Assembly: GCA_010015655.1 (NCBI GenBank)
Contig: ML976683.1
Coordinates: 629,014 to 693,013 of the forward strand
Direction: 5' to 3'
DNA from: Bimuria novae-zelandiae CBS 107.79
Lineage: Eukaryota > Ascomycota > Dothideomycetes > Pleosporales > Didymosphaeriaceae
Length of the DNA: 64,000 nt
The first letter of the stretch is position 1, and every line of letters begins with the position of its first letter. The position numbers and the translations under genes were made by a program. Of the stretch, positions 25,150 to 35,064 are shown in pieces. The notes beneath the pieces are model-generated. The model was given only the letters and a program-made list of their open reading frames with translations, had not been told where the DNA came from and ran no database searches.

Positions 25150-26257
25150 GATTTCTGATCTCTAAAACTAACTCTAACAGAATATATCCAACTATATACT
25201 ACTAACGATAGTATAAAACCACTCCGGCGAATACTAAATATATACTATTAACTATAGTATAATACCTCTATAGCGCCTACCTACAGTACCTAAAGAAGTT
25301 ACCTATAGAGCTTTTATAGCATACACTTAATATAGCTTCTTTTAAAAAATACTTAAATTTATTGTACGCCTTAGCGCCCTAGTAATGCTACTAGATCTAG
25401 GTCTTTAACGCCTTAAAGGTCTGCTTAATTAGATTCATATTAGGTAAGTAAGGAGGCAGAAACTCTATAATTACGCCTACCTCTGCGCATATATTAGCCA
25501 GCCTCACTAATTAATAGATAGACGCGTTATCGAGGACTATTACTAAGCGTTTTCCTGGCTAAGGACTACAGTGTGGGAGTACTTAATTAGTAATAAAGTC
25601 CTCTATTAGCTCTGCAGTAATCGCTCCCTAAAAAATTGTATAGGTAAGGTATCCGTTAACGTCTATAGCTAGTAGTAAGCTCTACCTCTCTAAGCGCTTA
25701 GCTAAGTAGCTAACGTAGCAGGCTATATTAACTTTACTCTAATTATACTTTTAATCCCCTATACGCTCGTTGCAAGCGCTCTTATTAAGGTAAATAATTT
25801 AATTAGGTTAATAGATTTACTAGTAACGCGCTTAAAAGGCTTAATAGAGACCCTTATAACGCTCTTTAGCTACCTTTAAGGCTGTCTTCCTACTCTATCG
25901 CATGGCTTTAAGCTCTCTATCTAGAGTTATAAGGAATACCTTAACGTTGTACTTATCGTATAAGAAGTCCTGCATCTTATCTATATAGAATATTAGCTTA
26001 CTACGTAGCATCTTAAGCAGCGCGTCTCTATAGCATTACTTAAGTAAAGGTAGCCTGCCACGACGTACGTATCTTAGCCTAATTAGCTTACTAAAGACCT
26101 TTAGGTTAAGCCTGTATTTGCGTACTGTTTTTGGGTCGACGCTAAGCTCTCTATAGATAGCTTTATTGTTTTTCCTATCGTTAACGCGATCTATAATAGC
26201 CTAGATAAGTAATTACTACAGGCGGTGCCTGGTAGGTCTCCCTAAATCCTGCGGCAT
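25150..26257 (-). pseudogene. Tc1/mariner-type DDE transposase, RIP-killed
   Basis: The ATG is at 26257 (MPQDLGRPTR...). An HTH of the NKAIYRELSVDPKTVRKY type follows at about 26180-26110. The second catalytic block VIVLDNASIYQL lies near 25525 and the LPPYLPNMNLI block near 25460 (usual form PPYSPDLNPIE), so the third catalytic residue region is altered. This order fits DDE_3 / Tc1 transposases. Premature stops of the RIP type are present. Confidence 0.65.
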
Positions 26258-26494
26258 TGTTTACCTAGGGTGAATATTCCGTGTAATTATTTTATCGCTC
26301 ATAAAACAGGTGTACGAAAGTGTTGGTAAGGAACCAATTACTAAGTGCTAATAGAAAAATCCGCCAAAGTGGGGCGGGACGGTATTTCGAAAACGATAAT
26401 AATTAACGTGTCCGTGCGCGTGATGCGCGGATTCGCGTGATGCGCGGGCAATACTAAAATACCCTTAACTTTAACACGCGACAACTCTACTAAT

Positions 26495-29274
26495 ATAGAT
26501 CTAATTTAAGCTACGATTAATAATATTAAATTATTAAAGCTAGGCGAAACTTTCTCGTACATAAAAACTGCTGCTAAATATAGTGTTATACGGCCTATAT
26601 TAATCCGAAGGCATAGAGGAATAACGCGCCTTACACAAGTTAAGAACTCTAGCTAGTAAAAGCTCACCCCACAGCAAGAGGAGGAGCTTGTATAATATAT
26701 TAAAAGACTCATAGAGAGACATATACCTCCTACTAGAGAGATAATACGGAACTTTGCCTTAATAATAGCAAAGGAGCTAGTCAGCGAGAGCTAGGTTACC
26801 CGCTTTATTAACTAACACAGCATTTATCTTATCTCGCAATAGACCGTTGGGATAGATAGTAATCGCTATAACGCTAATTTAGTAAATAAATATCGCCTCT
26901 ATTTTAACCTTTTATATAGTAAGATAGATTAATATCGCATAGATCCTTGTTATATCTATAATATGGATGAAAAAGGCGTCCTGATCGGTATTGTTAGTAG
27001 ATTAAAGAGAATATTCAGCAGACGAATGTGGGAGAAGAAGGAGGTTAGAGTATTACTCTAAGATGGCAATCGCGCATGGATCACGCTCCTGGCATGTATC
27101 TGCGCTGATAGATTAGCTCTGCCGCCAAGCCTTATCTATAAGGCTGCCAACAAGGGCATCTAATTAAGCTAGGTAGAGGATATTAAGGCAGGATATTATA
27201 AAGTCTTTATTACCTTATTATCCTCTGGCTAGACAAACAACGATATTGGACTTGCCTGGCTTAAGCAGGTGTTTAATCGCTGTATAAAAAAGAAGGCTTG
27301 ACGATTATATTAACTTTTAATCCTAGACGGCCATAGCTCCTATATTACTATAGACTTTATTAACTACTATAATTAGAATAAGATCCTGCTTGCTATTCTG
27401 CCTCCTTATTTAACTTATACGCTTTAGCTACTTAACGTTACGATGTTTAAGCCTTTATTAATAGCCTACTTAGCAGAGCTATTAAATTACCTTTATAGAA
27501 GCTAGGGCTTAGCTTCTATTACCAAAGGCGACTTCTTCCCACTATTCTAGGATGCGTGGAAGGCCTCCTTTAAGGAATTAACTATCCTTAGCTCTTTTAA
27601 AGCCACAGGCATATCGCCACCTAATCCTACACTAAACATTAACTTTTCCAGGTCACCGAAAGGTTGATATCCATTAATTTTTTGTTAAAACACGACTTAA
27701 ATACCTTTGTAAATCTGTTTTCTAGCGTCCTCTTTTAGCTGCAGGCGTTGTAGCAGGCGCGCTGCCTTATTTTCTCTTTTAGCTCCCTAGTAAGCTAAAA
27801 TCTTTTTAAAATGGCCCGTGCGCCGCTTAGATTTTCACGTTTAGTTAAAGGCCATAACTATAGCTAAGATAAGGAGATAGTCGTGACACTCCTTACTCTT
27901 ACAAGATATAGGCACCTACTAGGCCTAAATATAAAGGCTCTCTATGCGAAGAGCTATGGCACGATTTAATAAAGTACTAGCTCTTAACACCTATAACGAC
28001 AAGAGCTACCCATAGCTCTCTAAAGACTAACTATTAGCGTCCCTAACCTGACACAACACGCAAACAAGGCAGCCAGCCTAGCCTTATATTATATAACTCT
28101 TAGGGATAAAGAAGAAGGACAGGCCTGGCTCTACCTTCCTACTACACCTATCTCCTTTGACACAGGCATCGCTAAGCCTGGTATAAAGGCTCTCTTCGCG
28201 CAGAGCCACGGCTCCGATTCGACAGAGCACTAGCTCTCCACACCTATCTACTCTTTCCTTTTCTTTCTTCTTACAGCACTAAACTGCCTCTAAATATACA
28301 TAAGGGATTCACCCTAATATACATACACTGCTTAGTCTCCCTAACGGGAAGGGGAGCTATAGCTTAAAATAGTAGCAATACCCGCGCAGGCAAGAAATGC
28401 TTTCTAAGGTAGTATATTAGTACTATAATTCTATAGCTTAGCACGTCGTATATGCCCTTCGGGAGGCGAGATAGTAGACTTAATCCCTATTAACTAGACA
28501 AAAAATAAATACCAACCAACCAACCAACCAACCAAGCCACCTAATCCTAATTCTATCCTTAATAGGTTCACCCAGGATTAAGAATTAGGCGATAACTCCT
28601 TATTAGGGCTTAGTAATTATAACTAGAGAAAGATAGATAGGCTTATATAATTAGTAGTAAAGGAATAGGGTAGTTAAGATATAAAAAAGCTTCGTTAATT
28701 ACTCTACTATCTATCTGTTAAAAATAAGCTACTTAAGTATAATAACAATAGGCTTAGGCAGGCGCTATCTATTAAGAAGAAGCGTAAGAAGAAGGGTAAA
28801 ACTCTAGACCTTTAACAGCGCTAGGAGTATTATAGTAGGGCTATTTTATAGTTACTAAGGAAAGTAAGGGAGGCACGTTATTATTAATTAATTAAAAAGC
28901 AGGAAGATAAGTAGTAGTAGCTTTAAAAAGTAAAAATAGCAGAGCTAAAGAAGGTAGCTAAGCTATATAAGGAGAAAATATAGCAGGAAAAGCGTGCTGC
29001 GCGAGAGGCAGCTAAGAAGGCGAAGGAGAAGGAGAGGGCTGAAAAGGCTGCTCAGCGCGCTGCCCAGAAGTCTGCCCGCGACGCTGAAAAAGCTCTACAA
29101 GTATCCCAAAAGGGTAAGAGAAAGGCCTCTCAGCCATCTCTACAGAGCAGAAAGCGTCAGAAACGTGGTGTAGATGCTGCAGATATTGGGGAGGCCTCAG
29201 AGGGCGCATCTGCTGCCCCGAGCAAATCTACACGCAGCGGCCGCGACGTCAAGCTTCTAGATAGATTTAAATAG
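26495..29274 (+). pseudogene. Fot1/pogo transposase of Fot1-d, interrupted and RIP-killed
   Basis: Coding parts are 26495-27615 and 28549-29274; the start codon has become ATA. NMDEKGVLIGI (first catalytic block) lies near 26962. Stops of the RIP type are numerous in the 5' part, but the last ~300 bp (from about 28980; AKKAKEKERA... to TRSGRDVKLLDRF) are nearly clean. Confidence 0.75.
27629..28535 (+). mobile_element. Non-autonomous LINE-like element (LINE-A), copy 2
   Basis: About 907 bp, closely similar along its length to the copy at 15172-16074. It is flanked by GCCACCTAATCCT at 27616-27628 and 28536-28548, with a longer CCAA repeat tail. Confidence 0.7.
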
Positions 29275-29427
29275 TGCAAATGAATCGCAGCTATCAAATT
29301 ACTACCCTGTAAGAAAAATCTCGTGATAATATTGATCGTGGGTGGTGCTGTAGCCTTGTTTTCAATGGAGCGTTTTTGGTGTTGCCCGCGCATCACGCGA
29401 ATCCGCGCATCACGCGCACGGACACGT

Positions 29428-30575
29428 TAATACAATTGCCCACTTTTCATCTCTACACGAGAGGGGAAGTGCAGCCAAAACTCCAACTTCTCAACACCTC
29501 CGCACTATGCTTCCTCTAGGCTTCAACACGCGCGCAATTAGGCGGATGGATTAAACCAGCGAAGATTCTGCGCAGTTTTCGTGCAGGCTTTCGTGCCATG
29601 GCTCCACTCCGCGCCGTGTACCATCTCAGCACATCCCCCAACACCTGCGCGGCATGCACGCTCCGCATCAACACTGCAACTCTATGGCGTGCTTCCATTG
29701 CGTCTTTGATGGAATGGTCCACCGTATCGTACGACATTCTCTTCGGCATACTGATCACGCAGTCACGCAATCCAGGGTTCGACTTCCCCCAGAACCTGGG
29801 TGTGCTTGCACTCCGCCATCGTTTGCATGCAATGGAGAGAAAGCAGCCTTTTTAAAAAATAATCTTGGATTTTTGGTACCTTTACGTGGGCCCTGCTGAT
29901 TTTCTCCTCTGCTATTTTGGATACATCACATTCACTCCGTCAAGTTGTTATGCTTCGTACGCCCGACAGGAGAACAAGTTTGCCCTGACCGCTTGGCGGA
30001 GCTTTCGAATGGGGCTCCAACAGTGGCATACGTGGGTCACATTTGACTCTGATAACAAAATGTCTCAGCCCAAGCATTAGGCAGTCAATCGTTGAAACAC
30101 ACACTATGCGATCTTGCAAGTATGTCTGAGGCTACAGCTAATTACTATCCCGCTTTCGGTATATGCAAAAAGCGAGGACCGATTGCAGCACCAACCGTAG
30201 CTTTTCCACATAAGCAGGTGCGCCCAGCTCACAGCTTGACTGTCGCCAGCCTCTCTCATTCATCATGATGTTATTGTGGCTATGTCGACATAGAATAGCC
30301 AGCAAGCCGAACGACCCGACAATACCACCAAGTGACCACACAGTTGTCACAGCACAGCATACAGCAAGTGCAACTGCTTGTTCGTCGCAAACATGTCAGT
30401 GACATGTGGCCAACACGACGTCACAATAATATTGATATACTCCTTCATAGAACCGCTCCATGTGAAGAGTCTATTGCTCTGCAATCACAATCCCTGACAT
30501 CGCAAACAAGTTTTGGCAAACCCCCTGCTACCACGGCCTAACATTATACACCTAAAAAATCGTAGACAAACGAAT
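29428..30575. other. Transposon-to-island boundary, no convincing gene
   Basis: Composition changes abruptly to a balanced, non-RIP sequence. Short frames exist on both strands (for example minus 29770-29516) but none has recognisable domains or splice signals. I see no RING remnant here. Confidence 0.5.
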
Positions 30576-31049
30576 ATGTCTTACCGCATCGACGAATCGA
30601 TCATCTCCAACTTCCTTACAAACCATACTCGTCCTCTCCAGCTGTCCGCCCTCCCTTCAGATCCTGCATCACGACGATGCCCCATTTGTCGCGACAGTTA
30701 CCACGCCCAAGATCCGTCTTACTTACACCCCCTGCTCCCTGCAGACAATCCGGAGTATCCTGTCCAAGTTCTGAATTGTGGCGCATGTAGGCACATCTTC
30801 GGTAGGCACTGCATCGAGAGACAGATCCGCGCAAGCCAACCCTGGAGTCATGTGTGCCCTCTCTGCCGTGTTTCATGGTTTCCTGCACCGAACGCCGCCA
30901 GAACAGGGATGGTGGGGGAGGTAGAGAACGCACTCAGCGCCCTGGCACGGGTAGAGATACAGGATGAGGGTGTCAGGAACGAGATGGAAATTGTGGAGCG
31001 AGGCCTCGAGGCAATCAGAGAAAGGCTATATTCCCAGCGATGGATATAG
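30576..31049 (+). CDS. R1: small RING-variant protein (157 aa)
   Basis: The ATG at 30576 is preferred because the family has a short leader before the RING. Ligands: Cys35-x2-Cys38, Cys71-x-His73, Cys79, Cys94-x2-Cys97, then R-x2-W-F. Position 76, where a canonical C3HC4 RING has its fifth ligand, is Gly (CRHIFGRHC). After the RING comes an acidic helical segment with heptad-like spacing and no membrane segment. RING proteins usually act as E3 ubiquitin ligases that recruit E2 enzymes; here that is inference. No intron is needed. It is transcribed toward R2. Confidence 0.75.
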   Translation: MSYRIDESIISNFLTNHTRPLQLSALPSDPASRRCPICRDSYHAQDPSYLHPLLPADNPEYPVQVLNCGACRHIFGRHCIERQIRASQPWSHVCPLCRVSWFPAPNAARTGMVGEVENALSALARVEIQDEGVRNEMEIVERGLEAIRERLYSQRWI

Positions 31050-31524
31050 GCTATCCTGTCGCTCATGCATAATAATCAATTTTGAATATTCGATGCGCCT
31101 TTAGGTCTTGGAGATCGTCAATGCTTACCACAGGATGGATTTTATCCTTTATGCGATGCGTTAATTCTGGGATACGCTCCTGTCGTAGTGATAACTGCAC
31201 CTGCACATCTCACCCTAGACCTATACCGTACTAGAGGCCACGCTAGCGAAGAAGCTAAGCCTGCCACGACAAGGTGGCTTTCCCACCAACGTCATCATTC
31301 GCACACCATCACAGATCTCATCTCATCGCAGAGAACAACGAGCGGCTCAACAACACAAAAAGTTAAGTTGAAAATATGAAGCCCAGGGCAATATCCCTTT
31401 GCCGGCGCCTAACACAACACCAACCCTGGATACCTTCGCTCCCAAACCGGAAAGAGGGCGTCCGCATTCACTCTTATGATGCGCCCACCGCCCCCTCAGC
31501 CGCTCGAGCTTGCTACTCTGTATG
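31050..31524. other. Intergenic region between R1 and R2
   Basis: This is the shared 3' side of two convergent genes. No gene, RNA or repeat is recognised. Confidence 0.5.
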
Positions 31525-32136
31525 CTAGTTCCTGCTCCGGAGGGTGAGCGTCAGCCTGTTCCGTCCCTGCCGTTGCGCTTGACTCTGATAGAGAAGGTCC
31601 AAGGTTTCCTCAACTTCATGCACTGTCGCATTGATCCGCTCATTGCCCTCATCCACCGCGAAGGTTTCCAGCACTTGCCCGATGAAGGTTGATCGCTGAG
31701 ACTGATTCTGCCCTCGAGTGCTGCCGCCCGCACGTCGCCCGACTCTTCCGGTCCGAATCCTTTGGGTGATGGCTTGCGTGAGGGACGAGTGTCGTGGTGG
31801 GTCTTCACTGATCCACCATTTCTGGCGGCAGAGGGGACATTTATTGTGCCAAGGACCGCAGCTCTTGATGTGCTTCTCCAGGCACCGACGCCCGAAGATG
31901 TGGCGGCAGCACTTCATGCTACCTTGGTTTGTGGCCGACATGTCGACACGCATTGCCCACTCTTCATTATCTTCGGGACTGGGACGTGTGTTCTGAGGCT
32001 CTATATACGGCTCCGAGCAGATAGGGCAAGTCCGAGAGTCCGGGGCCAGACATTCCAGGTGAATCGGGGTGGTGAACAGAACGAAAGCCGGTATGGGAGC
32101 CGCAGTTTGCTGAGCATCAGCGACATGGCCTGTCAT
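31525..32136 (-). CDS. R2: small RING-variant protein (203 aa)
   Basis: The start at 32136 is the first ATG in frame; the frame is open further upstream but without ATG. RING ligands are Cys37-x2-Cys40, Cys77-x-His79, Cys85, Cys100-x2-Cys103, followed by R-x2-W-W. Gly82 replaces the fifth Cys ligand (CRHIFGRRC), as in R1, R6 and R7. The C-terminal half is Arg/Gln/Ser-rich and ends in a helical stretch. No signal peptide or membrane segment is seen. It is a likely ubiquitin-ligase-like protein, inferred from the RING only. Confidence 0.75.
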   Translation of the reverse strand: MTGHVADAQQTAAPIPAFVLFTTPIHLECLAPDSRTCPICSEPYIEPQNTRPSPEDNEEWAMRVDMSATNQGSMKCCRHIFGRRCLEKHIKSCGPWHNKCPLCRQKWWISEDPPRHSSLTQAITQRIRTGRVGRRAGGSTRGQNQSQRSTFIGQVLETFAVDEGNERINATVHEVEETLDLLYQSQAQRQGRNRLTLTLRSRN

Positions 32137-32793
32137 TCTGAATGCTATCTTGAATCTTTTGTGCGCGGCTAGAGAAACTGCTGAGAAGTGTGGAATAGGA
32201 GTTGTGAACGCTGCTTTCAAAAACCGCAAAATAAAGACGCGGGATTTTGAATGCGGCGAGGTGTTCGTCTCCGGCCAGGTGCACGATCAAGAAATTGCCC
32301 TGCTTTAATTTTTTTACGGCGAATATTGAATTGGGAGAGTGTGAGCGCGTTAGTGCGTTGAGATACACTCTCCACGTTTTCATTCGCTGGCAGGCCTACC
32401 ACGGCACCGGAGTGCAATCGCTACCACGCTAGCACAGCATTCGCACGTTTGCATTAGTTTCACATTGATGCTTGCTGTGTCGCAAGTATCTAGAGCGAAT
32501 TACCAAAATACAAGAGATAGTATCTTCAACCGAAGTAAATGTTGATCTAAGAACTCACAAGATAGACACAGGATATTCCTTCGATCCGCTCACAGCATCC
32601 TAGGTCTGCAACAGCCTGCCTCAACAATCGAGAAACCTTCCCAATGAGACTGAAACCTACCTGGGAACCGAATAGCTCCTAACTCCACCTTGCAATTAAA
32701 CTTGGCCAACACCGATCATTGTCGCATATCTGGTGCTCATTTCGGCGCAGCTTGGTCGCGACTTCTGCCTTTGTTCAAGCCACGACTCTTACT
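32137..32793. other. Intergenic region between R3 and R2
   Basis: About 650 bp, presumably the R2 promoter and R3 terminator. No other feature is recognised. Confidence 0.5.
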
Positions 32794-33284
32794 TTATCTT
32801 CTGTCGCGCCAAGCACTGTTCCCAAATCGGCTTCTATTCGAAGATTCTATCATTGCTCTTCGAAACCGGGCGCTTCGTTCGGCACCAGTCTCGCGTCGGC
32901 TAAGAGCTAAAAAGTCCATAATATCTGCGGCATGCATTGTCCTGGCACCTGCGTTTCGCATGAAAACATCCAAGTCTTCAGTTGATTCTGCCCTTGAGTT
33001 CCACCAGGCTTCTCGGCAAATCGGACAAGCGTTGCTACCCCGATAATTTCCGTAGGAAATATTTGCTATACAAGTATGACAGAACAGGTGTCGGCATTGA
33101 CTACGTGGTGCATCTGAACGCACGCGGCAAGGCCAGTTGTGTGGTGGTGAGTAATTCTCTAAGCATATGGGACAAGTGCGGTCTTCGGTCGGGATCCGGT
33201 TATACTCCGCTTCTTCAAGTGGAATTATTCGCTGCGAATGTCTTCCGAAACCGTCGTTAGCGGGTGAGTGGTCACGGAGTCCAT
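32794..33284 (-). CDS. R3: canonical RING protein, possibly the second half of a double-RING gene
   Basis: The RING is fully canonical: in the spliced model Cys23, Cys26, Cys49, His51, Cys54, Cys57, Cys72, Cys75, then R-x2-W-W. Two start models are possible. (a) ATG at 33284, three codons, a 44-nt intron 33275-33232 (GTGACC donor, GCTAAC branch, TTCGCAG acceptor), giving 148 aa. (b) No start of its own: the RING frame continues upstream without stop to the TAG that ends R4 (33289-33291), in the same frame. Without the intron the ATG at 33284 is out of frame. The C-terminus is Arg/Ser-rich. Role inferred as E3-like. Confidence 0.55.
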
Positions 33285-33288
33285 GTCT

Positions 33289-33948
33289 CTAAGGCGTATA
33301 ATCCGACAAGGTGTTGTCAGTTGACCCTGTGTAAGGGGGATACATATCTATGGAGGAAGAACTATTATTTGGCATTCTCCATAACGTGCTTCCGTGGCCC
33401 GCGGAGCGTGGGCGATGCGATAAAGTGCTTGGCCGTCGATTCGGTGTCTGATAACGGTCTAACAGCCGGATGAGATTCCTTGACAACCAGTTTGGTGCTC
33501 TTGGTTGTGTTCTGTTGACGTCTCTATCGCTGTCGCTGGAACTCGTCCTCGTTACTGCTCCAGCACGGTTGCTAGAGAAGGAAGACCAATCTCTGTGCCT
33601 CATTCGACCTCTGTCCGCTGATATGCTGCTGTCTTCCGACCCTTCACTGTCGTCGAAGTCCCGGAACCACGAAAACCCGCATGCAGGACATGATCCGGAC
33701 CGCGCGTCGCGTATATTGCGTATGTGGTTCCGTAAGCAGCGTCGACAGAAGACATCTTGACATTCAATACCAGGAAAATTATGTCTAATGCTTGCTGCAC
33801 CTTCCGAGGGATGTCGCGATGTAAATCCTCCCCTACAGATCGCACAATGGCGGAAACGCTCCGGCAGTCGGGCAAATTCTGCAGGAGAGAGACGCTCCAC
33901 ACAGCGTAGACGTCTTTGTATCTCGCGTTGCTCCTCAGAGGTTGGCAT
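33289..33948 (-). CDS. R4: RING protein with Asp in place of the zinc-ligand His (219 aa)
   Basis: The ATG at 33948 is the first in frame. Ligands are Cys35, Cys38, Cys63, Asp65, Cys68, Cys71, Cys87 and Cys90 (CQDVFCRRC), so the usual His is Asp, which can bind zinc. The core ends F-S-W-F. The long C-terminus is Ser/Arg/Asp-rich and looks disordered. The TAG stop is only 4 bp before the ATG proposed for R3, and the frame continues open into the R3 RING. The gene may therefore be the 5' half of a former double-RING gene. Confidence 0.7.
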   Translation of the reverse strand: MPTSEEQREIQRRLRCVERLSPAEFARLPERFRHCAICRGGFTSRHPSEGAASIRHNFPGIECQDVFCRRCLRNHIRNIRDARSGSCPACGFSWFRDFDDSEGSEDSSISADRGRMRHRDWSSFSSNRAGAVTRTSSSDSDRDVNRTQPRAPNWLSRNLIRLLDRYQTPNRRPSTLSHRPRSAGHGSTLWRMPNNSSSSIDMYPPYTGSTDNTLSDYTP

Positions 33949-34589
33949 AGTGACGTATATTGGTAAGATTCGTAGTGGAGGATTGCAGATGATGTTGAAG
34001 AATAGGCACTCGTAATATTCCAAATGTGATTTGAGGTTGTTCCCCAGTGCGGTTTTATATCTTGGTATTGAATACTACCAGCGAATGAGGAGGAGCATGT
34101 AAAGATTGCTGAAATCATTGAATGACTTACCCAGCCACCGCAGTTTTACGGTCATGACCGAACTTGCAAGCCATCACGGCAAGTGTTACCAGTCCATGAC
34201 CATGAGCTAACGGTCAGATACTTCACACATTTTTTGAATACTTATTTTTTCGCTCATCCCATCACATTCTTCTCGGTTGAATTCTGTGGTCTGTGTAGCG
34301 ATCTGCCACCCGGGAGTCGTTCAGCTCTACGCCATGTCTGTAGCTGACTCGTCCTTTCACTGACGTTCTTTGAACAATTTTCGTCTGCCACCATATGGAC
34401 GCGAAACGAGCACGGAGATGTAGAGAATCGAAAATAGAGCACTGTCCAACCTGAGCCGGAAGATTGAGCCTTTGACTTCTTTTTACAGCCTGCGGAACAA
34501 TCAGATCTCCTTGTCACACTCCTATCTTACGTAAATATGATTAAAAGTTTTACTCATTATATTTATAGTAACCTATTATACGCCCAGCC
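33949..34589. other. Intergenic region upstream of R4
   Basis: It includes the R4 promoter. A minus-strand frame at 34517-34254 has no recognisable domain. No gene is called. Confidence 0.45.
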
Positions 34590-35010
34590 AGATGGGACAA
34601 CATGAAAACACACAAACACACAGCTAAGGAAGGATTTTGCTGGAGTCCGGGGACGAGATACTAGTTGCGGCGAACTAGGTATAGTAAATATAATTAAAAA
34701 ATAGCAGTAATTTTATATATACAAATCTAATATTTGCGAAACCAAAAAGACAGCCCGAAGACAAAGAACAACACACCGAAATATACAACCAAGGAAAGTC
34801 TACGCTGGAGCACGGCTATATGATAACATGGTATATACCAAATCAGAGAATTTAGCACGAGGATACACAAAAACCACCCCAAGGAAAAACTTTGCTCGAT
34901 TGCGAGGACGAGGTTCCAGTGGTGAGGAACTGGCTGAAGACAGGTCGAAAGAGGGTCGCCATTCGCATCCCTGTAATTATAAAACTCCTGTGCCTGATTG
35001 TGGACTTCTG
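34590..35010 (+). pseudogene. Remains of an ankyrin-repeat gene
   Basis: Three diverged units about 120-170 bp apart (near 34620, 34785 and 34870) each encode a G-[K/R]-x-x-L-L/L-E core. The last reads GKTLLDCEDEVPVVRNWLKTG, which matches the TPL-x-x-A-x-x-G-H-x-x-V-V-x-x-LL-x-T-G pattern of the highly similar ankyrin repeats common in fungal NLR-like and ankyrin proteins. Stops, AT-rich segments between units and loss of the Ala/Gly/His residues show it is dead. Assignment rests on pattern only. Confidence 0.35.
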
Positions 35011-35064
35011 TCGGATCGAGATCCTACGCGGACCGGGTGGTAGTACAGGTGAAGAGAGAAGTTG

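Larger units (their letters stand above)
23027..26396. mobile_element. Tc1-like element with two convergent genes
   Basis: Inverted repeats of about 38 bp (left TCGGTGCTCTCC...CCGCCCCACTT; right the complement, ending 26396) are bounded by TA at 23025-23026 and 26397-26398. The element holds an accessory C-x4-C-x6-C ORF on the plus strand and a DDE transposase on the minus strand, each beginning about 140 bp inside an end. Both are RIP-killed. Confidence 0.7.
26406..29427 (+). mobile_element. Fot1/pogo-type transposon carrying LINE-A (Fot1-d)
   Basis: Both ends read ACGTGTCCGTGCGCG with two direct copies of GTGATGCGCG in each; TA at 26404-26405 and 29428-29429. It is closely related to Fot1-c but the repeated motif inside the ends differs. 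LINE-A copy 2 sits in the transposase at the same site as in Fot1-c. Confidence 0.85.

Noticed and set aside
29012..29396. Minus-strand frames at the right end of Fot1-d
   Set aside because: They are shadows of the Lys/Glu/Arg-rich transposase tail and the inverted repeat.
29766..29800. GGTTCGACTTCC resembling a tRNA T-loop
   Set aside because: The flanking bases do not form a five-pair T-stem and no acceptor or anticodon arm fits upstream.
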